Source: Bacillus massiliglaciei (GTDB lineage: Bacteria > Bacillota > Bacilli > Bacillales > DSM-1321). Taken from it: a stretch of DNA of 64,000 nt. A model generated the notes under the pieces. The model was given only the letters and a program-made list of their open reading frames with translations, did not search any database and was not told where the DNA came from. The first letter of the stretch is position 1. Each line of letters starts with the position of its first letter. The stretch spans positions 223,762 to 287,761 of the forward strand of contig NZ_LT622352.1 in NCBI RefSeq assembly GCF_900098925.1, in the 5' to 3' direction. Positions 1 through 9,396 of the stretch are shown piece by piece. The position numbers and the translations under genes were made by a program.

Positions 1-209
1 CCGGTATCCCTTTTTTCTCAAGGTCTTTCGCTATCTTCGGACTTCCAAATAGGATTTATGAACATGCTTAACCAGGGTCTTATGGCGTTTGGTTTTTTCA
101 CTTTCAGGGCGGTCCACCCATTTATGATATCCGCTTCGTGAAACATTCATAACGTTGCACATCTTCTCCACACGGAACTTGAAGCGATTCTCGAAGATAA
201 ATGAGAAAA
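1..209 (-). pseudogene. IS3-family transposase OrfB, N-terminal part, frameshifted
   Basis: Downstream of orfA on the minus strand a second frame encodes the start of OrfB, with VEKMCNVMNVSRSGYHKW followed by a basic stretch (KTKRHKTLVKHVHKSYL). The frame meets a stop at 31-33. The next codons in the neighbouring frame give GSPKIAKDLEKKGI, the expected OrfB continuation, so a single-base-scale frameshift lies near position 50. The catalytic DDE part would lie beyond the window edge. The copy is probably inactive. Confidence 0.65.
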
Positions 210-491
210 TTACCGATGGTCTTTCGCGAAGAAGTGCATAGCCTTTTTTAAGATGGCATTCTCCTCTTCCAAATCACGGAGACGTTTTTGCATGGCTTTT
301 AATTGTTGGTTTTCCGTCATGTTTGGAAGGGCAGCTTCTATAAACTCTTCACCGTATTTCTTTTTCCAATTGTGAATAGTATTTGGGTTGATATCCAGAT
401 CCCTGGCCGTCTGGGCAACTGATTTGTTTTGTTCAATCATCATTTGGACTGTGCTTCTTTTGAAATCTTCATCAAATGTTTGTCTGCTCAT
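210..491 (-). CDS. IS3-family transposase OrfA
   Basis: A 93-residue protein with the usual OrfA layout. A helix-turn-helix DNA-binding region lies at about residues 20-50 (QTARDLDINPNTIHNWKKKY) and is followed by a leucine-zipper-like coiled coil at about 60-88 (LEEENAILKKAMHFFAKD). In IS3 elements OrfA binds the terminal repeats and is fused to OrfB by -1 frameshifting to make the active transposase. OrfB begins immediately downstream in another frame, as expected. The start is preceded by GAGGTGTCC, a plausible ribosome binding site. Confidence 0.85.
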   Translation of the reverse strand: MSRQTFDEDFKRSTVQMMIEQNKSVAQTARDLDINPNTIHNWKKKYGEEFIEAALPNMTENQQLKAMQKRLRDLEEENAILKKAMHFFAKDHR

Positions 492-552
492 TTGGACACC
501 TCTTATTATTAGTTATTTTAATAATAAACTGTGTCTACTTTTGAGTCTAACA

Positions 553-937
553 TCATGGTGCCTTATTTGGTGGGAATGATTTTACTGCAGCTTGTCTCAA
601 TATGAATAGAGCAGATTCAGCCAAATCTATTATTCCTGAGTACGTTAAGTTAAACATAATGCCTAGTAGCCCATTCCAAATTATTAATGAACAAATTGTT
701 GGAAAAGCGATTGTACAAGGATTGAGAAGAACCAAACTTTTAAAATACTCAAATGGAAGAGAATACTTAATGGGTTTAGGGGGAGAGATAGCCGGTTCTT
801 GGCAGTCAGTCAAATGGTTATCTAAACATGCAGCTCCTCATGGATTAAATTATGTTTCTACTCCGCCAGATAGAATTTTATTTTCACTATTTGCAAGTGC
901 TCAATCAATATTACAATCTTTATATAGTGATATTTGA
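553..937 (+). pseudogene. 5'-truncated gene of unknown family
   Basis: The frame is open from the IS3 junction at 552 to a stop at 935-937 and encodes about 127 residues beginning ALFGGNDFTAACLN. The first internal ATG is at 602 but lacks a ribosome binding site. The open frame running straight into the IS end suggests that the IS removed the 5' part. I do not recognise the family. It is mostly polar with no membrane segment. It lies 67 bp upstream of a lactate-permease-type transporter in the same direction, so it may have been a catabolic enzyme for the same substrate; that is inference from position only. Confidence 0.45.
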
Positions 938-944
938 TAAATTA

Positions 945-981
945 AAAACGTTTACGTTATATACAATAGCGTAAACGTTTT
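945..981 (+). terminator. 12-bp perfect inverted repeat before the permease gene
   Basis: Arms AAAACGTTTACG (945-956) and CGTAAACGTTTT (970-981) are perfectly complementary around a 13-nt loop. The RNA would be a hairpin ending in four U residues, so it may be a weak terminator after the truncated gene. The symmetric AACGTTTACG half-sites could equally be an operator for the transporter that starts 23 bp downstream. Confidence 0.45.
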
Positions 982-1004
982 ATCCTTCGAAAGGAAAATT
1001 AATT

Positions 1005-2528
1005 ATGAATACAATAATAGCATTATTACCATTTGTGTGTGTGTTTGTATTTTTATTTATATTAAAACAAACGTCGTTGAAGTCAGGACTCCTATCTTAC
1101 ACTGCTACCTTATTTGTCATTTTGATTTACCCTAATTACCATATAGCCATAGAAGGAATCCTAAATGCTTCCATCAAAGGTTTTTTAATTTCTTTTGTAG
1201 CAGCTTATGTTTTGTTTTTTGGTATACTCTTTTTTCACTTAATTAATAATATTGGAGGGATTCAAACCATTGCTGCCTTTATTTCAGGTGCAACAAATGA
1301 TCAGCTTTTACAAGTTATATTATTAGTCATGGGACTCTCCCCTCTTTTAGAATCAACGAGTGGTTTTGGAATAGCATTTATGATTGTAGCACCAATCTTA
1401 ATTGCATTGGGGTTTACCCCTATTAAAGCAGCTTCTATCGGGCTTGTCAGTTTACTTGCGGTTCCATGGGGGGCTTTATCTACTGGAACTGTAATAGGTG
1501 CACAAATTGGAGGAATTCCTCTCAAGGAAGTAGGGACAGGAACCGCCATCATAAGTGTTCCTATATTTATATATTTTTTAGTAATTGCTATTTACTTAGC
1601 TGGAGGGAGAAAGGCAATAGGGCATAAATGGAAAGAAATTTTATCAATTTCAATTGTTTTTTCCCTTACTATGATTCTGTTTAATATTTTTGTAAGTGTA
1701 GAGCTAGCTGGTGTTCTTAGTTCCTTAGCTAGTAGTAGTATTGGTTTAATCATAATCAGGATAAAAAATTCTTCTCAACTTAAAATAACAAATAAAAGTA
1801 TTGAGGAAACTTCTACATCTAAAAAAACTGACGAAAGTATTAGCCTCATTAAAGTTATGAGCCCCTACTTATTTTTGACTTTCTCAATTTTCGCTACAAG
1901 ACTTATACCTTTATTTAAAGAATTTTTGGAATCAAACCTTGTCATTAATTTACCTACTTTTTCTTTTTCATTAGCTTTACTTTATTCGCCAGGGTTCTGG
2001 CTTTTTATTACATGTTTGTATACTATATTCATTTTTAGAATTTCTAAGAGTATAGTATGGATTTCTATTAAAACTACTATAAAACAATGGGTTCCTTTTG
2101 TAATTTCTACTACTGCATTTGTAGCTATTTCCCAACTAATGACAGCATCCAATATGACCGTTGTTATTGCTAACGCTGCTGGATTAATGTTTGGCACTAT
2201 ATTTATATATATATCTCCTTTTATTGGGGGAATAGGGGGCTTCCTTACAGGTAGTAACACAGGGTCAAATGCTATGTTTACCCAATTACAAGTTCAAACT
2301 GCCACTAAAACTGGCTTACCATTAAATTTAGTTGCTAGTATTCAAAATGCAAGTTCTTCTCACGCAACAATGGCTTGTCCTTCTAGGATAGCATTAGGAG
2401 CAACATTATGTGGAATTGAATCAGAAGAGAATAGTTTGTTAAAAAAGATGTCTTTAATTGTTATCGGGGCAATATTAATAATCATAATTATGACTCCAAT
2501 TTTATTAATTTTTGGCGACTATTCTTAA
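1005..2528 (+). CDS. LctP-family (L-lactate permease type) transporter
   Basis: A 507-residue, very hydrophobic protein with about 12 predicted membrane segments. It shows LctP-family signatures: SPLLESTSGFGIAFMIVAPI at about 113, a glycine-rich VSLLAVPWGALSTGTVIGAQIGG region, and near the C-terminus FLTGSNTGSNAMFTQLQ and NASSSHATMACPSRIALG. Members carry lactate, glycolate or related 2-hydroxycarboxylates across the membrane with protons. The true substrate here is not decided by sequence. A ribosome binding site, GAAAGGAAAA, lies 8 bp before the ATG. The gene is more AT-rich than the core genes and sits between IS remnants, which suggests acquisition by transfer. It has no adjacent intact enzyme gene. 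Confidence 0.8.
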   Translation: MNTIIALLPFVCVFVFLFILKQTSLKSGLLSYTATLFVILIYPNYHIAIEGILNASIKGFLISFVAAYVLFFGILFFHLINNIGGIQTIAAFISGATNDQLLQVILLVMGLSPLLESTSGFGIAFMIVAPILIALGFTPIKAASIGLVSLLAVPWGALSTGTVIGAQIGGIPLKEVGTGTAIISVPIFIYFLVIAIYLAGGRKAIGHKWKEILSISIVFSLTMILFNIFVSVELAGVLSSLASSSIGLIIIRIKNSSQLKITNKSIEETSTSKKTDESISLIKVMSPYLFLTFSIFATRLIPLFKEFLESNLVINLPTFSFSLALLYSPGFWLFITCLYTIFIFRISKSIVWISIKTTIKQWVPFVISTTAFVAISQLMTASNMTVVIANAAGLMFGTIFIYISPFIGGIGGFLTGSNTGSNAMFTQLQVQTATKTGLPLNLVASIQNASSSHATMACPSRIALGATLCGIESEENSLLKKMSLIVIGAILIIIIMTPILLIFGDYS

Positions 2529-2760
2529 AAAACCTAGGCTTAAATTTGTAATTCAGAGATTGTATTCCTCAAGACTAAAAAGACTAAGAGAACTATCTAG
2601 TTACCGAGCCTTGCCCTTCATGAAATCAAGCTATCCATAGAAAAAGCTATTGTGTAAAAATTTGAACAGTAGTTTATCTTGTTTGGATAGGCTAAACTTA
2701 GTTGGACAGAAAATCAAGGTCAAGTAGACTACAGATACCATACTAGAGGAGAATCTACAA

Positions 2761-4044
2761 TGACTAAAAAGAACGCCGGACCTTTACTGAAGACTTTAAG
2801 AAACAGATGGTGCAGTTGTACCAACATGGAAAACCTAGAAAAGAAATAATTCGAGAGTATGATCTCACCACCCCTTCTTCACTAAGTGGGTCAAACAGAG
2901 TGAAACATCTGGTTCATTTAAAGAAAAGGACCAGATGTCAGATGAACAGAAAGAACTGTTTAAACTTCGAAAGAGAAATAAGCAATTGGAAATGGAGAAT
3001 GATATTTTAAAGCTAGCCGCGCTGATACTAGGACGAAAGTAAATTAATCAAGAATAACCAGCACAAATACTTGATATCAGCAATGTGCAAAGTTCTGCAG
3101 ATTCCAAGAAGCACTTATTACTACGAATCGAAAGAAAGGCCTTCGGAAGACGACATTACGTCTCACATCATTGGAATTTTCCAAAACAGCCGTCAGAATT
3201 ACGGTACCCGATGTCCTTGAAGTAATAGGTATTCCTGAAGCGACGTATCATGATCACATCCAACAATGTAAGAAAGAAGATCCTGATCAAAAATGGAAAG
3301 ATATCATTCAAGAATTGTTTAAAAAACATAAAGGACGATACGGATACCGCCGGATTCATTCAGAATTAAAAGCACAAGTTCATGTCATCAATCATAAAAA
3401 AGTGCAGCGTATTATGAGGGTGTTAGACTTAAAATGTGGAAAATTCACACGTAAAATTCCGTTATAATTCTTACAAAGGGAAAGTGGGAAAAGTGGTTAA
3501 AAAACGTTGGAACCGTCGGTTTACTGCACCTTACCAAAAATTAGTAACAGATGTGACAGAGTTTAAATCTACAGGAAATGAAAAACTGTATTTAAGTCCG
3601 ATATTAGACCTTCATAACAGTGAAATTATCTCTTTCGGGATTTCTAACAGACCCACATTGGATTTGGTTTTAGCCCCATTGGACCAAGCAATAGATCTTG
3701 TTAAAAATGAAGCCGGCTATCGCACAACGATTCATTCAGACCAAGGCTGGCAGCATCAACATAATAAATGGGTGAAGGCACTAAAGATCAACAAAATTTT
3801 TCAAAGTATGTCCCGAAAAGCCAAATGTGCAGATAACGCAGCTATGGAGAATTTCTTTGGGATTCTGAAACAGGAAATGTATTACGGAGAAGAACTCATG
3901 TCGTACGGTGAGCTTAAGAAAAAAATAGCAGAGTACATAGATTATTATAACAACATACGGATTAAGCAAAAATTGGCTGGCTTAAGTCCAGTGCAATACC
4001 GAACTCAAACCAGCCGACCAGCTGCATAATATAAACTCTAACTT
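2761..4044 (+). pseudogene. Chimeric, frameshifted IS3-family transposase genes
   Basis: From 2761 an OrfA-like product (MTKKN, then RTFTEDFKKQMVQLYQ in another frame) runs to about 3041 with at least two frameshifts. An OrfB start follows (PRSTYYYESKERPSEDD). At about 3210 the sequence jumps to the middle of an IS150-type OrfB (DVLEVIGIPEATYHDHIQQC), suggesting a junction between two elements. A frameshift near 3450 separates GKFTRK from FRYNSYKGKVGKV. The catalytic triad is visible as D in VTDVTEF, D in HSDQGWQ and E in AAMENFFGILKQE, and the frame ends at 4029. It cannot make a full transposase and is a decayed remnant. Confidence 0.75.
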
Positions 4045-4614
4045 TATGGTGTTTTTATAACGGTTCGGAAGGATATCCAATGGTTTTTTTGTAATTCCAT
4101 CGGCAATGATGAGTTGGTATTTTCCCTCCCGTGTATCTCCTTTATACTCATCAATCGCGATGAAAGAAAGCAGCTTTTCCATGGGACGTATTTCACTTCG
4201 GGACAAACGGTTAAACAGGCGGACAATGGTGGAGGAAGAGGGACCGTAGGTTTTCCCCTGTTTCCTTGAACGTCTTTCCTTAATCGCCCGTATGGTCACT
4301 GCCTGCTTCCACTCAATCGATGCACGCTGATAACGCTGAACAAACGAGTTTTGTTCTGAAAAACGCTTCCCGCATTCACAGGTATAACGCCTGCGTTTAT
4401 AAAAAATCTTGGTCTTCCTTTTGAACCACTTTAAGTGCTTGATTTTTTGCATCCGATAGTCATGAACACGGGAGGTTCGTACTCCGCAGGTGGGACACAG
4501 GAGGAGTTTTTGTTCCATCTCCACATACACTCTCACGATATCCTCCACTTGTTTCACTTTAGAAATGATAACTCCTTTTAAACCGGGAATATTCATGGTA
4601 AAATTTATATGCAC
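4045..4614 (-). pseudogene. ISL3-family transposase, N-terminal fragment
   Basis: About 190 residues of an ISL3-family transposase. An N-terminal zinc finger is present (LCPTCGVRTSRVHDY, then YTCECGKRF), followed by a helix-turn-helix region and the start of the catalytic domain with the first Asp in FIAIDEYKGD. The homology stops after PNRYKNTIK at the junction with the IS3 remnant, so more than half of the usual length (over 400 residues) is missing. No left terminal repeat is visible beyond 4614. The same PNRYKNTIK segment begins the second ISL3 copy at the right edge of the window, so the two are related elements. Confidence 0.75.
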
Positions 4615-4866
4615 GCAACTCCGTTCTCTACTTGTTTCTCGTCAATTCAAGTATAAAGGAATTGGATGTTTGCGTGTATTTTTTATGCAAACGAATTGTA
4701 CAGATACCCCTACAAATAGTATAGAGCCTCTTTTCAATCATGTAAAAAGGATGGGATTCCTATTCCCCCCTTCTTTTTCCTGCTTTTTCTTCCTGGCCTG
4801 TGTCCACATGTTCTCCACAGGCATATCAGAACTTTATTTTGATTATGACAGGCGTTTATTATGGAG

Positions 4867-6240
4867 TTACACTTTTAATTTTATCAACGCACAGCACTCC
4901 ACATGTGTCGTCATCGGAAACATATCAACCGGCTGCACTTCAACGGTTTGGTATCCGCCTGCTTCCAAGATCTTTAGGTCCCTTGCCAGTGTTGCCGGGT
5001 TGCAGGAGACGTAGACGACTTTTTTTGGTTTCATTTCGATGATGGTGTTGAGCAGGGCTTCGTCGCAGCCTTTTCGCGGCGGATCGACGACGAGGACATC
5101 TGCCCGGTTGCCTTTGGCATACCAGTCCGGGATGACGGTTTCTGCTTCCCCAACGGCAAATTCAGCGTTATCGATGCTGTTCAGTTCGGCGTTGCGGCGG
5201 GCGTCTTCAATCGCTTCCTTCACGATTTCAACTCCGAAGACCTTCTTCGCCTTCTGCGCCAGGAAAAGGGAAATCGTCCCGATGCCGCAATACGCATCAA
5301 TGACTGATTCCTCGCCGGTCAGGCCTGCATATTCAAGCGCTTTTTCGTACAGCACCTTTGTCTGGTCTGGATTGACCTGGTAAAAGGAAAGCGGCGAAAT
5401 TGCAAATTTCACGTTTCCGATGTAGTCATAAATGACTTCATTTCCCCACAGCAGATTAGTCTGCTCGCCAAGGATGACGTTCGTTTTTTTCGAATTGACG
5501 TTTTGGACGATCGACTTTACATGCGGCAGCTGGCTGATCAGCTCCTGGACGATTTTTTCCTTGAACGGCAATTCTTTCGTTCTCGTCACGATCACGATCA
5601 TCAGCTCGCCCGTCTGCTTGCCGTACCGAGCCATGATATGGCGGATGACGCCCTTATGCTTTTCTTCATCATACGCTGGAATTCCAAGATCACTTACAAT
5701 CTTTTTCACCGCTCTGACCGCTTCATTGATGGCAGGATGCTGGATCAGGCTTTCGTCCGCATCGACGATTTCATGGCTGCGCGGCTTGAAGAATCCGGCA
5801 ATCAGCTTGCCGTCCTTCTCCCCGACAGGCACCTGGGCCTTATTCCGATAATGGAAGGGCTCGTCCATTCCGATGATAGGGTGCACCTTGACGTCACTGA
5901 GATTCCCGATCCGCTTCAGCACTTCCCGCACCTGCTTTTCCTTGAAATGGAGCTGGCCTTCATAGCTCATATGCTGGAGCTGGCAGCCGCCATATTTTGA
6001 AACGTCCTCCGGAAGAATCGCCGTCCGGTACGGGCTTGGTTCAACAACTTCCATCAGTCTTGCGAAGCCGTAGCCTTTATTGGCCTTCAGGACCTTGATT
6101 TTGGCCTTTTCCCCCGGCAGAGCATTTGGAATGAAGAGCGGGTAGCCGTCTACCTTGGCAACCCCTGCCCCGTCATGGGTCAAGTCCTCCACCTGTACTT
6201 CTATATAATCGTTCTTTGCAACTGGGGCTGTTTTTTTCAT
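4867..6240 (-). CDS. rlmCD: 23S rRNA (uracil-5-)-methyltransferase RlmCD
   Basis: A 457-residue SAM-dependent RNA methyltransferase of the TrmA/RumA family that makes m5U in 23S rRNA; the Bacillus enzyme modifies both U747 and U1939. It has an N-terminal TRAM domain (about 8-65, [20 protein letters not shown]), a SAM-binding motif ([16 protein letters not shown]), the VVDPPRKG motif and the catalytic cysteine in [14 protein letters not shown] chose the ATG at 6240 because AAGGGAAG precedes it; the frame stays open upstream but without family similarity. It lies downstream of dgkB in the same direction, as in B. subtilis, although a 3-kb lipase module now separates the two. Confidence 0.93.
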   Translation of the reverse strand: MKKTAPVAKNDYIEVQVEDLTHDGAGVAKVDGYPLFIPNALPGEKAKIKVLKANKGYGFARLMEVVEPSPYRTAILPEDVSKYGGCQLQHMSYEGQLHFKEKQVREVLKRIGNLSDVKVHPIIGMDEPFHYRNKAQVPVGEKDGKLIAGFFKPRSHEIVDADESLIQHPAINEAVRAVKKIVSDLGIPAYDEEKHKGVIRHIMARYGKQTGELMIVIVTRTKELPFKEKIVQELISQLPHVKSIVQNVNSKKTNVILGEQTNLLWGNEVIYDYIGNVKFAISPLSFYQVNPDQTKVLYEKALEYAGLTGEESVIDAYCGIGTISLFLAQKAKKVFGVEIVKEAIEDARRNAELNSIDNAEFAVGEAETVIPDWYAKGNRADVLVVDPPRKGCDEALLNTIIEMKPKKVVYVSCNPATLARDLKILEAGGYQTVEVQPVDMFPMTTHVECCALIKLKV

Positions 6241-6420
6241 ATCATCTTCCCTTTTCTTATTCAATCTAGCAGTCATTGTACCATAAACCGTTCCTTTCTC
6301 ACAAAAACCCTCACCATCTGAATCCTTTCTCATACAATATAGCAGGAAAAAATTTTGAAACGGACATGCATAAAAAATGGCAAGGAGATGAAAAATAAGG
6401 AAAAAAGGAAGGTGGAAGTA

Positions 6421-6639
6421 ATGGGTTTATTCAGCAGCATATCGGCGTGGAATGCAGCCCGGGCAGAAAAACATCGTGTAAAAATGGAGGAAAGGGGATT
6501 TTGTCCGGACTGTAACGGCCGGGGATACAGCCCGTTTGTTCCGACAGAATATCATTTCTCGGACATTTACGATTGCCCGGGTTGCAACGGCAGCGGCAAA
6601 TATGAAGACTGGGCGAACATGAACGGAACGCAGATGTAA
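6421..6639 (+). CDS. Small cysteine-rich CxxCxGxG protein
   Basis: A 72-residue protein starting at the ATG at 6421, which follows GGAAGGTGGAAG; the upstream ATG at 6355 has no clear site. Two DnaJ-type half-motifs, CPDCNGRG and CPGCNGSG, could form one zinc-binding pair as in the DnaJ cysteine-rich domain. The N-terminal 25 residues are basic and helical. No enzymatic motif is seen. Function is unknown; zinc-dependent protein or RNA contact is a guess from the motif alone. A strong terminator follows. Confidence 0.65.
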   Translation: MGLFSSISAWNAARAEKHRVKMEERGFCPDCNGRGYSPFVPTEYHFSDIYDCPGCNGSGKYEDWANMNGTQM

Positions 6640-6657
6640 CGGTAGATCCAATCGTAC

Positions 6658-6691
6658 AAAAAGGCTCTTTTAATAAGGAAGAGCCTTTTTT
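6658..6691 (+). terminator. Rho-independent terminator
   Basis: The stem AAGGCTCTT / AAGAGCCTT has a 9-nt loop and is followed by a run of T. It lies just after the small cysteine-rich gene and is flanked by A and T runs on both sides, so it can act in both directions. Confidence 0.85.
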
Positions 6692-6967
6692 GACGTGGGC
6701 TTTATTTTCTTTTTATGGCACAGCCTGCGATAAAAGGACAAGAAGTTATATCTTTTGATGCCGTCCTTCCATTTCTGAATACTTACAAAATGTGAAACCA
6801 TTTGTTGTTGAAATAGATATAGATGCATTTAAACATTAAAGTAACAGATACCTGACCCTAATTTTAGTTTAACTACTCTTCATTTTTCACCTTTCCGTAA
6901 CTGCTTACTTTGAAACCATCCAAATAATCTACAGCAGCAAAGAGAACATTCAAATCAAATAATGAGC
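6692..6967. other. Intergenic stretch with no recognised feature
   Basis: About 280 bp of AT-rich sequence between the terminator and the lipoprotein stop. I see no convincing gene, RNA or repeat here. Confidence 0.4.
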
Positions 6968-7234
6968 CTACTCTTCTCTTTCTTCCCATTCTCCGGTTCC
7001 ATCGACAGTGAATTCATTCATGTAATTTACCATAGCATAAATCTTTTCATCTTTATCTTTCTTATTAAACCCGGAAACGAAAACAATCCCTACATCTTCA
7101 TCCTCTATTTGTGTATGATCTACTACAAACTCTATATCTTCTTCTACTATAAAATATTCTTTCGTCGCTATTATTGCTTTTCTCTCAATATCCTCTCGAT
7201 CCACGCCGGCCTCCTTATTACATCCTGCTACCAA
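6968..7234 (-). CDS. Small putative lipoprotein next to the type VII lipase
   Basis: The frame shows a lipobox (LVAGC) followed by an acidic domain of about 80 residues. The hydrophobic signal peptide is encoded further upstream: codons up to about 7275 give KFFWVFLKIIIVLVAGCNK. No ATG, GTG or TTG sits in front of that stretch, so the gene may start at a rare codon (ATA after GAGGCGAGAG) or may have lost its start. The family is not recognised with certainty. It diverges from the lipase gene at 7345. Lipoproteins next to type VII lipase toxins can act as immunity proteins (TilA with S. aureus TslA), so an immunity role is plausible but unproven. Confidence 0.5.
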   Translation of the reverse strand: MVAGCNKEAGVDREDIERKAIIATKEYFIVEEDIEFVVDHTQIEDEDVGIVFVSGFNKKDKDEKIYAMVNYMNEFTVDGTGEWEEREE

Positions 7235-7344
7235 AACTATTATTATTTTTAAAAAAACCCAAAAAAACTTATGTATCTCTCTCGCCTCTTTCTAATCGGC
7301 CGTTTATAATTTTATTATAGTCTTTATGGAAATAGGTATCAATT

Positions 7345-8481
7345 ATGGTAAATAAAGTATCAGATAAAGAATACCAAAAACTCAGTTCCCTCGCTTACTA
7401 TAATGACATCCCAAAAACTTATATAATTAAAGGAAATGGTCTTAAGCAAAAGTGGACACTTATTATAGATAAAGATTTAAAAACATACGATCCTAACACT
7501 GGTTTGGATGCTGCAGTATATAAAAAAGGAAATAACGTGGTTGTTGCATTCGGAGGAACAAAAAACCTAACAGATCTAGGAGTAGATATAAAATATGTAG
7601 TTGGAGGCGTTTCCACAGAAGAAATAATACCTGAGTATGGAACAGATAGGTCTGACTGGTATGGGAAAAAGAAAGTTAAAACAAATCAATTTGCTCAATC
7701 TGAAAGGTTAGTCAAACAAGTAAAAGAAAAATACAGCACCCAGCCAAATATAAGGATAAGTACAACAGGACACTCCTTAGGCGGAGCAGAGGCAGGATAC
7801 TCTGCTGCCATTAATAAGGTCAAAGCCGTCACCTTTAGCGCACCTAACGTTGTTCATTTACTCCCGGCTGATTTACAAAAGGATGTTAAAGCTGGAAAAT
7901 ATAATAAGGTCATTGTGAATTATATACATCCTAAAGACTCCATAGGCGCTGGAGGAATTAGAGAGTGGGAACGTCATATTGGCTCCAGTTTTTATATAGG
8001 TTATAACTTTGAGTTCGAAAACTATAAAAATAAGGCCATATTTCCCAGGTTCCTCGCTTCCATAACAGGAGATAAAAAATCTGATCAAGAATATTGGCAC
8101 GGTTTACAGCATTACAAGTTTGATGAATTAGGCAACCTTTCTGTTCCTGAGTTAACGAATGTTGAAACTGGAGAAAGGCTTTGGCAATCACCCAACTTTG
8201 TTTCTGCTGATACTGTATCCATTGAGGTCACACCAAATGATTTAACAGCTCTTGCTGACGAACTTCAGGAAATATATAAACGTGTGGATGCATTATGTGA
8301 TGAAAACCGGACAAAAATTAATCAACTAAATTCAATAGTTATCAATGCAGGGGTGCAAAATAAAGTACTCCATACCCTTAATAACTTCCAGAAATGGTTT
8401 GGAGAAGCGACGCATGACTTAACAACTGCACTTAATGAAAGTGCTGACAAGTATGGCAGCAGATACTCCAAGAGAATCTAA
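7345..8481 (+). CDS. Lipase-fold protein, probable type VII secretion effector with reversed domain order
   Basis: A 378-residue protein. Residues 1 to about 270 form an alpha/beta-hydrolase (class 3 lipase-like) domain with the nucleophile elbow GHSLGG (Ser144); candidate acid and base are the Asp in HPKDSIG and a His in HGLQHY. Residues of about 290-378 are helical and resemble LXG/WXG-type targeting segments. There is no Sec signal peptide. This N-terminal lipase plus C-terminal helical targeting order is that of TslA, the S. aureus type VII secreted lipase toxin. A small helical protein is encoded immediately downstream and a lipoprotein divergently upstream, matching such toxin-partner-immunity modules. 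No ESX secretion genes lie in the window. It could alternatively be a cytosolic lipase. Confidence 0.65.
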   Translation: MVNKVSDKEYQKLSSLAYYNDIPKTYIIKGNGLKQKWTLIIDKDLKTYDPNTGLDAAVYKKGNNVVVAFGGTKNLTDLGVDIKYVVGGVSTEEIIPEYGTDRSDWYGKKKVKTNQFAQSERLVKQVKEKYSTQPNIRISTTGHSLGGAEAGYSAAINKVKAVTFSAPNVVHLLPADLQKDVKAGKYNKVIVNYIHPKDSIGAGGIREWERHIGSSFYIGYNFEFENYKNKAIFPRFLASITGDKKSDQEYWHGLQHYKFDELGNLSVPELTNVETGERLWQSPNFVSADTVSIEVTPNDLTALADELQEIYKRVDALCDENRTKINQLNSIVINAGVQNKVLHTLNNFQKWFGEATHDLTTALNESADKYGSRYSKRI

Positions 8482-8507
8482 GAGCTTAGGAGGATTTAAG
8501 GACTAAC

Positions 8508-8821
8508 ATGATAGATTTAGAGTTTATGAAAAAAAAAAACTATTGGACGGAATGGCAGACCTTAACTTGTTAGATAGGACAAATACCAATCTCGGGGATT
8601 TTCTTGAAGTAGATTTAGCGGCCATCAAGGAAAAGTTAGAATATGTAGCCTCATGGAAGTCTGGTAAAGGAATCGAGGCTTTTTTAACTGCTATGGAGAA
8701 CTATTTTGCTTTTTATTCTCAATATATCCAAGCAATTAGAGATATAGAAATGGATATCAGTGAGGCGAAGAAAAACATAAACTATGCTTTAGATCAAGTT
8801 AATTGGCAAAATAACGATTAA
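8508..8821 (+). pseudogene. Small helical partner protein of the lipase (Lap/TlaA-like), frame interrupted at an A-tract
   Basis: The ATG at 8508 follows TAGGAGG and AAGGA sites, but an 11-A tract at 8529-8539 puts it out of frame with the main reading frame; 9 or 12 A would restore one protein of about 104 residues (MIDLEFMKKK, then LLDGMADLNLL). The main frame, 8543-8821, is a 92-residue helical, acidic protein without signal peptide. Small helical proteins encoded beside LXG-type effectors serve as targeting partners in type VII secretion. The tract could be a slippery phase-variable site, a transcriptional slippage site or a sequencing error. A TTG at 8543 or ATG at 8552 could be used instead but lack ribosome binding sites. 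Confidence 0.55.
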
Positions 8822-9038
8822 AAAAATGACGTATCTATAAAAAGAAAGAATGCCATTCCACTCCCTGCATGATTGCCTTTACATATGTATACAGGCATTC
8901 TAACGTTCCCCGGAAGCTGAACATACAAAGTTAATCAAGTAAAGCCAGGCTACTTTGAACCTATCAGCTAATCAACAGTCGTTATTCTTTTTATTGCACC
9001 TCCCTGTCACTGGCAATTAGGATAGGCTCGCCGTATGC

Positions 9039-9314
9039 TCATTTGCTTTTTATTCCAATAAACACAATCGTGACTCCAATCATAATACACAGAAGTTTAA
9101 ACAGGGAAAGCTTTTCCGTCACTCCCACCAGCCCTATTGCGGTCGTGCTCATAAGAACGAAAGGACCGATTAATGCCAGGGAACTATTCACCATCAATGC
9201 TTTTTCGATATCATTAAATTTTAACATAAGCAATGCGGCAAATATCTCTAAACTCCCTGATAGCAAACGAATGAGTCCCATTAAAAGTACGGCTTTTTCA
9301 ATTGCAATAAACAT
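9039..9314 (-). CDS. YqhV-like (DUF2619) membrane protein
   Basis: A 91-residue protein with three hydrophobic segments. It matches the YqhV/DUF2619 pattern in the stretch RLLSGSLEIFAALLMLKFND, followed by a conserved-looking NSSLALIGPFVL segment. These are small integral membrane proteins of unknown function found in endospore-forming Bacillaceae; in B. subtilis yqhV lies near spoIIIA genes, which is not the case here. The gene stands alone between the lipase module and dgkB. The start ATG follows a GGAGGGG-type site. Confidence 0.65.
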   Translation of the reverse strand: MFIAIEKAVLLMGLIRLLSGSLEIFAALLMLKFNDIEKALMVNSSLALIGPFVLMSTTAIGLVGVTEKLSLFKLLCIMIGVTIVFIGIKSK

Positions 9315-9396
9315 AATTCCCCTCCAGACGGTTTCTCCATCATTATTTTATGAGCCTGTTTATAAAATAGGACAGGAATAAATGCTAGTTCCCCAT

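Larger units (their letters stand above)
1..552 (-). mobile_element. IS3-family insertion sequence, cut by the window edge
   Basis: An IS3-family element whose left end (upstream of orfA) lies at 552, where the minus strand begins TGTTAGACTCAAAAGTAGAC, a TG-starting terminal repeat typical of the family. It holds a complete orfA and the beginning of orfB; the rest lies outside the window. It cuts directly into the reading frame that continues from 553, so it truncated the gene there. Confidence 0.8.

Noticed and set aside
5039..6000. Plus-strand open frames opposite rlmCD
   Set aside because: They are antisense shadows of a clearly conserved gene with no motifs of their own; the same holds for the frames opposite gatB, gatA, ligA, pcrA and the pur genes.
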